This document shows, in pieces, positions 45,720-56,989 of a DNA stretch of 64,000 nucleotides; within the stretch, counting starts at the first letter, position 1; the number at the start of each line of letters is the position of its first letter. The stretch covers positions 2,790,001 through 2,854,000 of the forward strand of contig CM056878.1 of NCBI GenBank assembly GCA_029876055.1. Reading direction: 5' to 3'. Position numbers and translations under genes: made by a program. This DNA comes from Madurella fahalii (lineage: Eukaryota > Ascomycota > Sordariomycetes > Sordariales). The notes beneath the pieces were generated by a model. The model was not told the origin of the DNA, ran no database searches, and saw nothing but the letters and a program-made list of their open reading frames with translations.

Positions 45720-48475
45720 ATGGCCACAGATATTCCCAGACTCCGACTCTTTAGCACAAGCACCCTCTCCACGCCCGTCACGGGCGGCCACCTCGCCTGC
45801 AACTCGGCCATCGACCTAACCGCGACGGTCGGCGAGGGCAATACCACGCTGCACGTGTGGCGCGCCAATGACCAATTGGTGTCGAAGCATGCTGAGCGGG
45901 GAAAGAAGGTGGAGGGGATCCGGTGGAAAGAAGATGGTACGTATATCCGTTCCCTCCACTGTACTCTTCTTTTTTCTCTCCCTCTCTCTTTGTTACTCTT
46001 AACCGATAGATATGGAGTGTTGGAATGAGGTCGCTAATGTGGGGAACAGGACAGTTCCTCGCGGCCGGGTGGAGCGACGGGGTGGTTAGGTTAATGGGGC
46101 TCGAGAGCAGCAAGGCGGTGCATCACATCCGAGTTTACGATAGCGGCGCGTCTGCACCTGGGGCCCCAAAGATTGGGTTCATTTCTTGGTCGAGGAATGT
46201 CACTGGCGAGAGTAAGAGGAGGAGGAAAGGTGGGCCGAGGAGGCCTGAGCGGGGGGTTCTGTTGGATGGGGACAGCATGGGGGATGTGGCTCTCGATTTA
46301 CCGCATGAATTGACGTTCTTGGAGGTTGAGACGGCGTTGCCGAAGCTGAGTCCGTTGCCTGTTTCTGGCGGGTCGGGGTAAGTAATTCGTGGAGGGTGGA
46401 CGTTGGGGGATTGCGTGAGCTGATCCCCGATGAGTTTAGGGACGACATGTTTCTATTCTCGACAACGGCATCGCTCGAGTTTGTCTTTCGACCGTGCAAG
46501 GCCGAGGACGCCGACGACGTGCATGTTATGATTGTTGGGACGGCGGACGGCGGCATCCATCTTAGTATTTACGACTCTTTTGTTATCGGCACGTTTAAGT
46601 ATTCGCCGCAGACGGTGAAGGCTGAGCAAGGCTCTGGTGTCTTCCAACTGTGTGGGCACGGCTCACATCCCGAGATATCTACGCACATGCTTCTGCTTCG
46701 TCCCGAAGGGGGTGAAAGGGCTTCGATATACCTCGTACCCATGGACCTGACATTTCTACATCAATCGCCCGTCAATCTATCGCTGCTGGCGTCCAAGACA
46801 ACGATGCTGCAGAATCTGCTACGTTATTTGAAGCAAACACAGTCGCATATGATTGGAGAGTGGAAGTCAACAAGGGAACTACCGGGGAGATTCCTGCTCG
46901 GGGTTCAGGACGACCTAAAGAAAATGCCCAACGGGGAGTTAACAATAGTTCAAGCGCTTTGCCATACCGTTGCGACCGGTCATATCTTTCCTCCTGTGAA
47001 GGAGTGGCTTGTGGATAGTCTCGCTGAACGAGTAAGTAGTCCCTGCCCCCGGACGTACGAATTCAGGTTAACAGTTTGCCAGGGACATAAACGCTGGGAA
47101 AAGGCTGTGGTATCAGGGCTTGTAAATCTTCGCGGCTTGGTCCATGAGAATTTCATACCGGCCCTAGAGAGGTGCGGCGTCATTCTCAGTCGGCTACTCG
47201 GAATTGCCCGCTTTCACGGCTCCGAAGACGGCATCGGGTTCAATGAGGCACAGATCAACAAGCTCGTGGATATCACCTCGTCCTTGCTAATGGTTGCCCA
47301 CAAGATCTTGCTAATCGTCATGGACGAGCTGGAGCAATTCGCTGTATTCTCCGCTTGGCTGCGGTTGGAGATCGATAAGCAAGCCTCGTCATCACTCAGC
47401 GAGGAGCTGACTGAGAAAGAGGCGACCATGGACAATCTCAAGGTACTGTCGTATATCCAAAACTACTTGATCAGCAGCCCTCTAGCGCTGTACTTTGGCG
47501 ACGTCGGTAAGGGGGACTATGCCAAAAACCAGGCGCTTATCGAACAGGCACCATCCCTTTTGGATGTTCTTGACAGGGAACTGCACAAACAGGAAGCGGG
47601 TCAACCTTACATGAAAGAACTTCCTCAGGTTAACTTCCTGCTGAATTACTTGGCATCTAAGGCCAAGATTGTTTTCAAGGGCATCGCGGAGGCAGAGGAG
47701 CAGGGTGTACGGTTCGGTCAAGCGGCCGAATTGTCGATTGGACAGAAGATTTGGAAGCACGACATCCGGGTGAACCGACCGAAGAAGAACGTGAGCCGCC
47801 ATTACCGTTCTTGGACAGGGAGTCGCTGATTAACAACTCGAACACAGGATGACTCCGCTGTGGTATTCACAGCGTTAGTACCGGAAGATGACAAAACTAA
47901 GAGTATATCTACTTCACCCACAGGAGTTGCGGGCCAAAGTTGACGGGTTGCGCTTAGTATACCTTATTCGCGCCGACATTCCGGTCAGCGACGGCGTTAG
48001 TGGGGCAGCCTCGACGAGAACCTGCGGATTCGGGCTACCGGACGACACAACCATCGTCGATTTCAAGTACCTGGACGATAAGTCCCTGCTGCTACTGTGC
48101 AACCGAAGAGGTATGCTACGAACCACGTGGGAAACCGGCAGTCACGCTAATGACGGTCCAGAGGAACCAAAATCGGCTCTCCTGCACATCGCGTATCAAT
48201 CAGCTAATGTCCCATACGGGGGGTATACAGAGGGACAATGTCCTCCTGTGATGGAACTCGACGGCATAGGGAATGATGGGGTCAGCGCATGGTTTGCATT
48301 CTCTACCACGTCTAGCTTCTCGCCAGTCCTCATGGAAGTCCAGAGGGCGAGCAACCTGAGGGGCGAGATCCCTGCTAGGATCTGTCTCTTGGGCCGTGAC
48401 AGGATGATGTATAAGGTCTATGCACTCCCCGAAGAGTTGACATCGGACAGGCCGATTACGGGGAGAAGGAACTAA
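45720..48475 (+). CDS. apc4: Anaphase-promoting complex subunit 4
   Basis: APC4 is a scaffold subunit of the APC/C ubiquitin ligase that drives mitotic exit. Exons 45720-45936, 46050-46377, 46440-47031, 47083-47790, 47848-47902, 47958-48110, 48162-48475; 788 residues. The N terminus forms the Apc4 WD40-like part, with TVGEGNTTLHVWRAN and GQFLAAGWSDGVVRLM. A long helical domain follows (LKVLSYIQNYLISSPLALYF), then the C-terminal beta part (TRTCGFGLPDDTTIVDFKYL). The short intron 47903-47957 (55 nt, branch TTGAC) joins EDDKTK to IYLIRADIP; without it the frame stops within 20 codons. The last intron (48111-48161, 51 nt) is a multiple of three and could be retained. The very C terminus (TSDRPITGRRN) is not confirmed by family similarity. 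Confidence 0.87.
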
Positions 48476-49110
48476 TAGTCGGATGCGTACTATAACGTGA
48501 CAGGGGCCCAAGCAGTTGCAGCCGGGTTGTCAGAGTAATGATGCGTCTGAATGGCGCAACTGCTATCAGAGATTCGGTATAGAGGAATGGAGCCTGGCCG
48601 AAGTATTCTTGTCTGATTTCGGAGCTCGGAATTGTCCGTTCTTCACTTCGGTACCCCTGAGTTGGCGTTGGTCCATTGGAGACGTCGTGCCGCACTGTGC
48701 ACCTTTCCAAGAATAGCACTCGAGGCGCTCCAAGATCCGCTAATCTTTCCGCGTTTAAGCCGCATAATTAGTGACCCGACACCCGGAAAACCAAGTGCCG
48801 TTAGCGCTCCTGTAGCGCCCAAGGGCAAAGCGAATCTTCCGACCGAAACCAAAACGTCATTGCATCTGACTGTTTGAGACAGTTGCTCCCACGCTTACGA
48901 GCGTAGCAGTGCCAGCAACCCGCCTGATGATTTTACCCGACGATGAGCAAAGCTGATTAGCTCTGACAAATACATACGGCCGCCTGGCGGTTGTGATATG
49001 TACCTACACAGCTTCTAGCCTTTCCAGCCTTCTAGCACTCACTGCCGTGTAGTCCAAGGTCGGCAAGCCGACTGCCCCAACTCTTTCGTACCGAGCCCAG
49101 CGACTGCAAC
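48476..49110. other. Intergenic, apc4 to sip3
   Basis: 635 bp. An open frame over 48632-48877 has no initiation codon or family match that would support it; otherwise promoter and leader of the next gene. Confidence 0.4.
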
Positions 49111-52100
49111 ATGAACGAGCCGACGATTCCGCCGGCGGCAATGGTGGCTGGTCTGCGATCGGTAACCGCCACGCCGGCAACGGCAGCATCCGGTTCCGCC
49201 CCTGGCCCGCCAACATCTCAAGCTCCTCAACCCTCCCGATCCTGGACCGCCGGCCCAGCCATCCCGGTCGCCCTCAACGAAGCAGCCCTCGACTCGCCCG
49301 CCTTCCGCGCCACCTCGGTCCACTTCTCGGAACAGCTCGACGCAATCGAGCGCTGGCTCGACAGCTACGCGCGGAGCACCTCCAAGGTCGCCCACGATGT
49401 CCTGGCTCTCGAGGACACGATCAACAACTACCTATCCAAGATCTCGCCCCCGCCCACCATGGCGTCCCCCACCGATTCGCCCGTCCTCGACGCGGATTAC
49501 ACGCTGCCGGCCCTTCGACGGGCCGGCGACGGCGCGCGGGAGTGGTGGGGCGGCATCCTGGGCGCAGTGCGCCGGCTCGAGCCGGTCAGCGTCGAGCCGA
49601 TAAGGACCTTCATCCAAAACGAGCTGAGGGCGTTCCGGGAGGTGAGGAGGGCGCTGGACGTGACGCAAAAGGCGTTCGACGGCACCCTGGCGCGCTACGT
49701 CGGGCAGAGCAAGACCAAGGAACCGAGCTCGCTGCGCGAGGATGCGTTCGCCGTCTTTGAGACGAGGAAGGCGTATCTCAAGGCGGCGCTGGACTACTGC
49801 CAGATGGCGCCGCAGGTCAGGGCGGGCCTGGACAAGCTGCTCGTGAGGGCCTGCGCAGACGTGTACAGGGAGATAAGGAGGGCGATGGAGGCCGGCTCCG
49901 TGAATACCTGGGGGGAGGAGCTGGAGAGAATCAGGGGTTGGGCAAGGGAGATGGAGATGTCGGAGGCCGTGTTTCGGCGGGAGCTGCAGGTTGCGAGGAG
50001 GGAGATTGGCGAGGGCACGCTCGCTGTGTACAAGCCGTCACGCGAGCTGGAAGATTACAGCATTTCGACTGTGCCGTATCTTGGTTCGAAGGGCCCGATG
50101 AGCATGCAGCGCAAAGACCAGGTCGCGGTGATCTCGGAGAAGCAGGGCTGGCTTTTCCTGCGATTGCTCGCGGGAAAACCGGTTAGGACGACTTGGATAC
50201 GCCGGTGGTACTACTGTCGTGACGGCATCTTTGGGTGGTTGGTCCAGGGCCCTCAGGGCGTGCTACAGGGTGACGAGATTGGCGTGCTTTTGTGCAGCGC
50301 GCGACCGGCTGTGCAGGAGGAGCGCCGCTTCTGCTTCGAGATCAAGACCAAGACGCAGACAATCATGTTGCAAGCCGAGACGCAGACACAGCTGATTGAG
50401 TGGCTCGAGGTGTTCGAGGTGGCCAAGAAGAAGGCGATCGAGGCCAGCATGGGGCGGGACCAGAGCGCCCCCGTTGGAGGCGCGGACCCTGCATTTTCTA
50501 TCACTCCTCCGTCGATCCCCGAGTTCTCAGCCAAGAACCTGGACAATCTCGACGAGACAGGCGGTGCCGACCGGCAGGGAACCTTACCTATTCCCGGCCA
50601 GGACGGCGGTCTCGCACCGCGTACAAGCTTCGAAACCCCTCGGCGCGCGATCACCACTCACCTTGGACGAGAGGACGGCGAAACCGGACGGGAGCATGCT
50701 ACGCGCATCATGCAGAAGCTGGATCTTCATCGTAAGGCGGCCTTTACAAGCTCGAGCGAGACCTCTACCGTAGGAGCAATTGGACCAGGTTTGACCTCAA
50801 GCACAACGACATCTCCCCAAGTAGGCCAGGCCCCTCCTCTCCGCCTGCCTAACCCCTTGCTCGACCAACAACCAGGAAGCCTGGCACCCCTAGCCTTGGC
50901 AAAGCCTCCCATCGTGACAAATCTTAGCAAAACTGCTGTCCTGGCAAGCGCTAACGCCGGGGTTGTCCGCACGCTACCGAGTGCCGTTCTAGCCAACTAC
51001 TGGGGCAGCAGTACCTACGCGTCCATGTACTGCCCCACTCCTACAACGCCTCCGACGCCCAAACCAGATCCGACCGACCCTTTCGTGGCTACCGCCATGC
51101 CGCGGACCTCTACGGTGGAGAAGATGGCCGTCCCATCCAATCTGCACAGGAAGACGGTGAGCGTTGACGCAAGGATCGCAGACATCAGAGGACAGGAGAA
51201 GGCACCGTCCGAGACGTTTCCGCTGAACTACCCGTCTGAGCTCAGGGCCCAGTACGCGCAATTCCGGTTGATCTTCCCAACGGCACCCGTCGATGACAAA
51301 CCCGTGCTGGTCTTTAATGCCGCGTGGTCGGGTTCATCAAGCCAGGGCAACGAAGTCCAGGGTATGGCAGGGAACGGGCGCGTGTTTGTCACGCCTGACC
51401 GCATGTACTTTTACGGCCATCAGCTGGGCTTGATCGTGGCGTACGCCATCAGCCTTGACAGCATCGCTGAGCTAACAGCGGCTCCGGGCCGGGACTGCGA
51501 CTTCATCTTCCTTCATCTGAACCAAGACACGCAGGACAATGCGTTTTCCCGGATCACCATCAAGGTGTTCTTGGAGGATTTCTCGCTCCTGCAATCTCGC
51601 CTCAACTTGCTAGTTGACGACCTTCAGGCCGCCGAGCCGATGGAACTGTCAGAGATCATTGCGGCGCTGAGCAACCTGGACAAGACACAGGACGACAAGC
51701 GGAGCCCAAGTGTGGAGAGCTGGGAGGAGGTATCGTCCAACACGCCAATCGACGACGGCACACCGTTTGGCAGGCCTGTGTCGAGGAGGGTGCAAGATCT
51801 GAACAGCAGGTACGGATCGTCTCGGGGGCTGACGAAGCCGTTACAGAAGATTCAGCTGCCCACGCGCCCTGTGGTGTATGAGCCCCCGGACATGGGCAAG
51901 CGCGTGGCCGAGAGGCACTTTGAGATTAGCGCCAAATCGTGCTTCCACGTCCTGTTCGGCGACAAGAGCTTCATCTTCCCCAAGCTCTACTTTGAGCGGC
52001 GGGCCAAGGAGATCGAGCAGGGCCCCTGGGAACTGCAGGACCACGGGCGGATGCGGCGGCAGTTCCGGTTCAAGGTGGACTATGTCGACATGTTAGGCCG

Positions 52101-53422
52101 TACGAAACCCGGCGACGTGATCGATACGCAGACCATCGACATGTTCAGCGACCACATCACGTACGTGGTCACGCACATCAAGACGCCGTGGCACCTCCCG
52201 CACTCGCAGGCGTTCAAGCTCGTCTTCAAGGTGGTCATCACGCACGTCTCCAAATCCAAGTGCAAGCTGGCCATCTACACCAAGGCCGACTGGTCCAAGA
52301 CGCCGGCGTTTGCCAAAAACATGGTGCAGCGGCAGGCGCTCGACGACGCGGCTAACGACGCCGAGGAGCTGGCCGAGGTGGCGACGGACCAGGTGCGCCG
52401 GCTGGGCTCGCACAGCCGCACCAAGCGCGCGATACAGGTGTACGGCAACGTCGGGCAGCAGAACCAGGTCGTCGTCTTTTCGCCCGACACGGCGGCCGAC
52501 GGCCGAGGGAAGGCGGCGACGGCAACGATCCGGCCGCGCACGCTGACAGACATGATGCTCGAGACGGGCCGGTCGTTTATGGAGAGCGCCATCACCTCGG
52601 TCATGATGTGGGCGTTTGCCGCCGTGAAGCGGATATTCAAGATTTTCACGGCCAACAGGGTGATCCTGGTGCTGCTGGCGATCAGCGCGGCGTATAACCT
52701 GCTCGTCATCTCGCAGGCGAGCTCGACGTGGTGGCTGGAGCGGAAATCGGCAAAGTACATGAACCGCCTCGGCGTCGGGCCGAACCTGGTCATGAGCAAG
52801 GCCATTTACCTGGCTGATCTGGAGGAGGCGGCGGGCGGGAGCGCCGCTGTCGATTTCCGGCCGGCGAATAGCCAATGGTGAGTTCTTCCTGTCCCCTACA
52901 TGCCACTCCTAACGTGCGTTATCATTGACTTTTACCCAACCACAGTTACAACACGTTTCAGTCGCTCGTCAACACCACTAGCCTCGACGCGCCGCCGCAC
53001 GACGCAGGGGCGGGTTTCTCGTCGGCCGCCAGCCGGGCGACGGCGAGGCGGCTCCGCCGTACGAGGCAGCGCCTTGGCGGGTACCGGCACGACTTGCTCG
53101 TGGCCATGCGTGTCGTCAACGGCATCGAGCTGGAAATGATGCAGTCCGAGTGGGAGAACTGGCTGGCGGACGAAACGTACCGGTGCGAGCAGGTCAGGGG
53201 GATCCTGTCACGCGGGGACGGCGGGGGGAAGAGAGCAGAGGGTGGGATGAGGCTGGGGTACAGAAAGTGCTGGCTGGTGGTGCGGGCAAGGGCGGGGATG
53301 ATGGGGAGAAGCGTAGGGAGGCGCTAAAGAAGTGGCATGCCGAGTACTGTGGGAGCTGCGAGGCCGATCGGAAGGCGCTTGTGGAGAGGAGGGGCCTGTC
53401 GCCCTCTGCATTTGTGATGTGA
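49111..53422 (+). CDS. sip3: Sip3/Lam-type BAR-PH-GRAM-VASt membrane protein
   Basis: Fungal Sip3/Lam proteins sit at ER membrane contact sites and carry a StART-like (VASt) sterol-transfer domain; Sip3 was named for interaction with Snf1. Exon 1 is 49111-52877; exon 2 52946-53192; probable exon 3 53264-53422; about 1390 residues. Order: Pro/Ala-rich start, BAR-like helices (about residues 60-300), PH domain (about 335-450, QGWLFLRLLAGKPVRTTWIRRWYYC), disordered linker, GRAM-like block (about 710-840), VASt domain (about 925-1110, ERHFEISAKSCFHVLFGDKSF) and one membrane segment (about 1183-1203, VILVLLAISAAYNLLVISQ). The tail ENWLADETYRCEQ and the conserved-looking EALKKWHAEYCGSC are in different frames. 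The intron 53193-53263 (GTCAGG...GGTACAG) would join them; if unspliced, translation stops at 53327. Confidence 0.9.
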
Positions 53423-54650
53423 CGATGGGCGAGAAGGGTCTTGATAATACTACTTAGCACTTTGTAATTGGTCAGCTGCATAGCGGGACTAGAGGTTCTC
53501 ATTTGTATCGATAGAGTACGAGTCTGCATTGAGCCGGGACGGCGTAGCAAAGGATTGTAGGTGACTGGAAGTCAGGTGTGCCTTTTTGATCTACAATGTT
53601 GCACGAACCGCGTATGTTCGGTTCACTGCGTACTAGTACTGTACTTCTGCATAGAAACGGCTGCCAAATACTTAATTTACTGCGCAGCAGTTGATGAAGC
53701 TTTCTTAGTCAGCTGGCATTCGTATCTGACCAAGGGATGTGTTTACCCAGGAGATTTGGTTTTGAATTCCCCAGCGGCGATGTGGAACTTGAATTTCGTA
53801 ACCGAGACTTGGTGAACGGAGCGATCCGTTAGGGGATGGTAGGCTAAACCGGATGAGGGAGAAGCCGTTAGGAGTGGGTGCAGGGGGGGTGGGGAGGGGC
53901 TCCAGCCCAACCTCAGCCCTGCATTGCGGAGTGACGTCTAGATTCCGACTACATAACATTCCACCGGAATGGGAAGTGAATGTGATCTCGATGATGGAAT
54001 CACGTTTTCTCGCCGGGAGAGAAGGGAGATTGCTCTCCGATTTATTTGTTTGTTTTCTTATTTACCTTTGCAGCATTGCGTAGTTCGAGATGTACTCCGT
54101 GTCGCCTTCTGTTGGCGTCTCCGTCCTCAGCTTCAACCCCCAGCTTTTTTCTTTGGAAGCTGCAGGATCTCGGCCTCCGCCCAGCCACTGGACAGCCGAC
54201 AGCCAAACAATGGGAAGATCCACCAGATCCACGCGCTCTGCTGACGGACAAACAAGCTGGTGTTGCACGTCCTGTCCCGAAACAGCAGATGGGCGTCGTC
54301 AGTGATTGAGGCGCAGCTCCCGTGTCTGCCGAGCCAGGGGCCTCGACCCGCCGGGACTCCTAGTCTGAGACGGCTTTCATGCCTCGTGTCGCATGCCGGG
54401 GAAGACGCTCTGCGAATTGCCTTAGCTGATCCCAGCCACATGGGGCAACCGCGCGGATGTGTCTCCCTTATGCCGGGCTATGCGGCTGTGGAGTCCGCCA
54501 GCCTTATTGTTTTAACTTTCGTTAGTCTTCTTTTTTCCCGTGTTCCTCGTTGACGTTAATAAGTGCCAACGATTCCGGCCTTGGACAAGTCTCGCGCCAT
54601 CTGCTCTTCTGCAGACAAATTACACGTAGATGCTCTGACCACACTGCATC
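53423..54650. other. Intergenic, sip3 to PI-PLC-like gene
   Basis: 1.2 kb; no coding region or RNA recognised. Presumed to contain the promoter of the secreted protein gene. Confidence 0.45.
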
Positions 54651-55778
54651 ATGGTCCGATTATCACCGCTCCGGGCCCTCGCGGCCCTCTGGACACTGCC
54701 ACCGGTTGTCCTCGCCAGTCCACAAGCGGTAACTTCTGCCCAGCTGCCCTCGAGCACATCGGCTGCCACAATAGCATGCAACAACTCACCAGCGCTATGT
54801 TCCCGCGCGTACAACAACGTCACACACATGGGCGCACACAACAGCGCCTTCGTCCGCGACGAGAGCACCGGCAATAGTCTCGCAGGCAATCAGTTCTTCA
54901 ACGCCACCGTCGCCCTCTCCTCGGGCATCCGCCTCCTCCAAGCCCAGGTCCACCTCTCCAACGGGACCCTTCAGCTCTGTCACACCCTCTGCGAGCTCCT
55001 CGACGCAGGTTCCCTCGAGTCCTGGCTCTCCCGGATCAAATTCTGGCTCGATGCCCACCCCAACGAAGTCGTCACCCTCCTCCTCGTCAACGCCGATAAC
55101 CTACCCGTCTCCTCCTTCGGCGCCGCCTTCGAGGGCTCTGGTATCTCCACCTACGGCTTCGTCCCCTCGGGCAACGGCTGGCCCACCCTTCAGGAGATGA
55201 TCACGTCGGGCAGGCGCTTGGTTACCTTCATCGCCTCGGTCGACGCCAACCCGCAGTATCCTTACCTTCTCTCCGAGTTTACCCACGTCTTCGAGACCCC
55301 CTTCGACGTCACCTCCCTGTCAGGCTTCACGTGCACCCTGGACCGCCCCTCGTCGGCGGGTTCGGCGGCGGCAGCCATCGCGGCGGGGATGCTGCCGCTC
55401 GTCAACCACTTTGCGTACACCAGCATCACGGCCGACATCATGGTGCCGAACGCGGGGGACATCGACATCACCAACAGCCCGTCAACGTCCCAGACCGGGG
55501 CGCTGGGCCTGCACGTCCAGACCTGCCAGTCCGAGTGGGGGGTGAGGCCCGTGTTTGTGCTGGTGGATTTCTACGACCGGGGCCCGGCCGTTGAGACGGC
55601 CGACCGCGTGAACGGGATTGTTGCCGCTGGGAGGGACACGTCTGGCGAGAACCAGGTGGTGTCGTCGTCATCGGCCGCGGCTGGAATGAGGTCAAAATTG
55701 AGGTTGATGGATGGGCCCGAGGGGTTGAGGGCCGTAGCGCTGGTGGTGTTTTTGGGGGTTGGTTTGGTTGTTCTATGA
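54651..55778 (+). CDS. Secreted PI-PLC-like (PLC-like phosphodiesterase) protein, probably GPI-anchored
   Basis: Single-exon gene of 375 residues. Starts with a signal peptide (MVRLSPLRALAALWTLPPVVLA). The body resembles the PLC-like TIM-barrel phosphodiesterase superfamily: AYNNVTHMGAHNSAF places the first catalytic-type His at residue 63, and GTLQLCHTLCELLD places the second at about 111. LSRIKFWLDAHPNEVVTLLLVN follows as in bacterial PI-PLC-like proteins. NxS/T glycosylation sequons occur (NVT, NAT, NGT). The C terminus has a Ser/Ala-rich stretch (SSSSAAAGMRS) and then a hydrophobic end (AVALVVFLGVGLVVL), the layout of a GPI-attachment signal, so the protein is expected at the plasma membrane or wall. 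Substrate is unknown. Confidence 0.85.
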   Translation: MVRLSPLRALAALWTLPPVVLASPQAVTSAQLPSSTSAATIACNNSPALCSRAYNNVTHMGAHNSAFVRDESTGNSLAGNQFFNATVALSSGIRLLQAQVHLSNGTLQLCHTLCELLDAGSLESWLSRIKFWLDAHPNEVVTLLLVNADNLPVSSFGAAFEGSGISTYGFVPSGNGWPTLQEMITSGRRLVTFIASVDANPQYPYLLSEFTHVFETPFDVTSLSGFTCTLDRPSSAGSAAAAIAAGMLPLVNHFAYTSITADIMVPNAGDIDITNSPSTSQTGALGLHVQTCQSEWGVRPVFVLVDFYDRGPAVETADRVNGIVAAGRDTSGENQVVSSSSAAAGMRSKLRLMDGPEGLRAVALVVFLGVGLVVL

Positions 55779-56989
55779 GGGCGTTGAATTATGAGGGATC
55801 TTGAGCATGGTATGGCGTTCTGGGACATGGTTCTTTTTTGGGGGTATTGGGTTCTACAAAATATTTTTAAAAGAAGGGTAGAACATTATGATCAATAGGA
55901 CTCCTCTAATAAGAAAAAAAAAAAAAGGATCACCCGACTACCTACGGAAACTAGATGCTCTCATGCCGTGAAACGGAGGCGAGACGTGTTGCAACAGATA
56001 AATTACGAAAGCCCCCACCGAAGAAGAGAAGGTCCCGTACTCAAAAAACATTGCAGGAAACACAGGTTTCCTGGCTCTCGTCTTATACGCTCCAACCCGG
56101 GAGGTTTGGTAGCGCATCCTGGCTCAAGGACAGCCGCGGGGGCGGGATGGCTGAACGAATCAGGCAGAAGACGGCATGACATAGGGAACTCGTGAGAGGC
56201 CCCGACAACCACACCATAGATAACTGCACTGCGTGCTGCAATGGCGATTGTGGAACATTCCCCATTCTCCCAGTGTCCAGCACATTGTGTGTGCTCGTAC
56301 GAGCAAAGCAGTGCTCGTCCACCTCCTTGTCAGCCAAAGTTGTCGAGATAGACAAACTCTTTGCATCATCCGCCCCGCACGCAGATTGCTTGGCAGTTAG
56401 TTGCAGACATCGTGAGGTTAGGAGAGCATCGTTAACAGGGCTTGTTTCAGGGAGAAGAATGAGGAAAATTTTGGCGCGAAAGAGGACAAATTTTGGACCA
56501 CCTGGCAGGCAGCTGCATCTTGGTGTTCCGAAGAGAAGTCAAAGGGTTAGGGTTATGCTCCATCTCGGCCCCTTATTGACTCTGGGCGATGGTTAGATTG
56601 AAGTATCCGAGTCTAGTCCTTAGCTTTGTTGCGTATCTTTCGAGATGCAAGATTAGACCGGAAATCTATTATCTCTACGTTTCCTTATATGTTGAGCTTC
56701 TTTCGGATCTCCCTGTCACCCATCACACCCTTAAGCGTCCATACGCCTCGTAGGGAAGCTCATAATTCTCCTCACAAGAAGTTCAATCCCACCGCTGGTG
56801 CGCGGCCTGGTGTGGTCGTGTACGGCCCCGCAGGCGTTGGCCAAGTGTAACAGTTGAGAGAAACTGGGCCTAAAGCAGAGTATTTCCTGCCGTGCAAGAC
56901 AAAAGCTAAACGCCAATGATCTAGCTGTTATGCCCCTTCGACAATGCCATCACTCATCAATCAGCCTCCGGGGGAAGCAAAGTTGCCTG
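55779..56989. other. Convergent intergenic region, PI-PLC-like gene / ade12
   Basis: 1.2 kb between convergent stop codons; includes an A13 run at 55914-55926. No gene or structured RNA recognised. Confidence 0.45.

Noticed and set aside
56740..56830. AGTTCAATCCC, resembling a tRNA B box
   Set aside because: Flanking bases cannot form a T stem or acceptor stem; no A box at the right distance.
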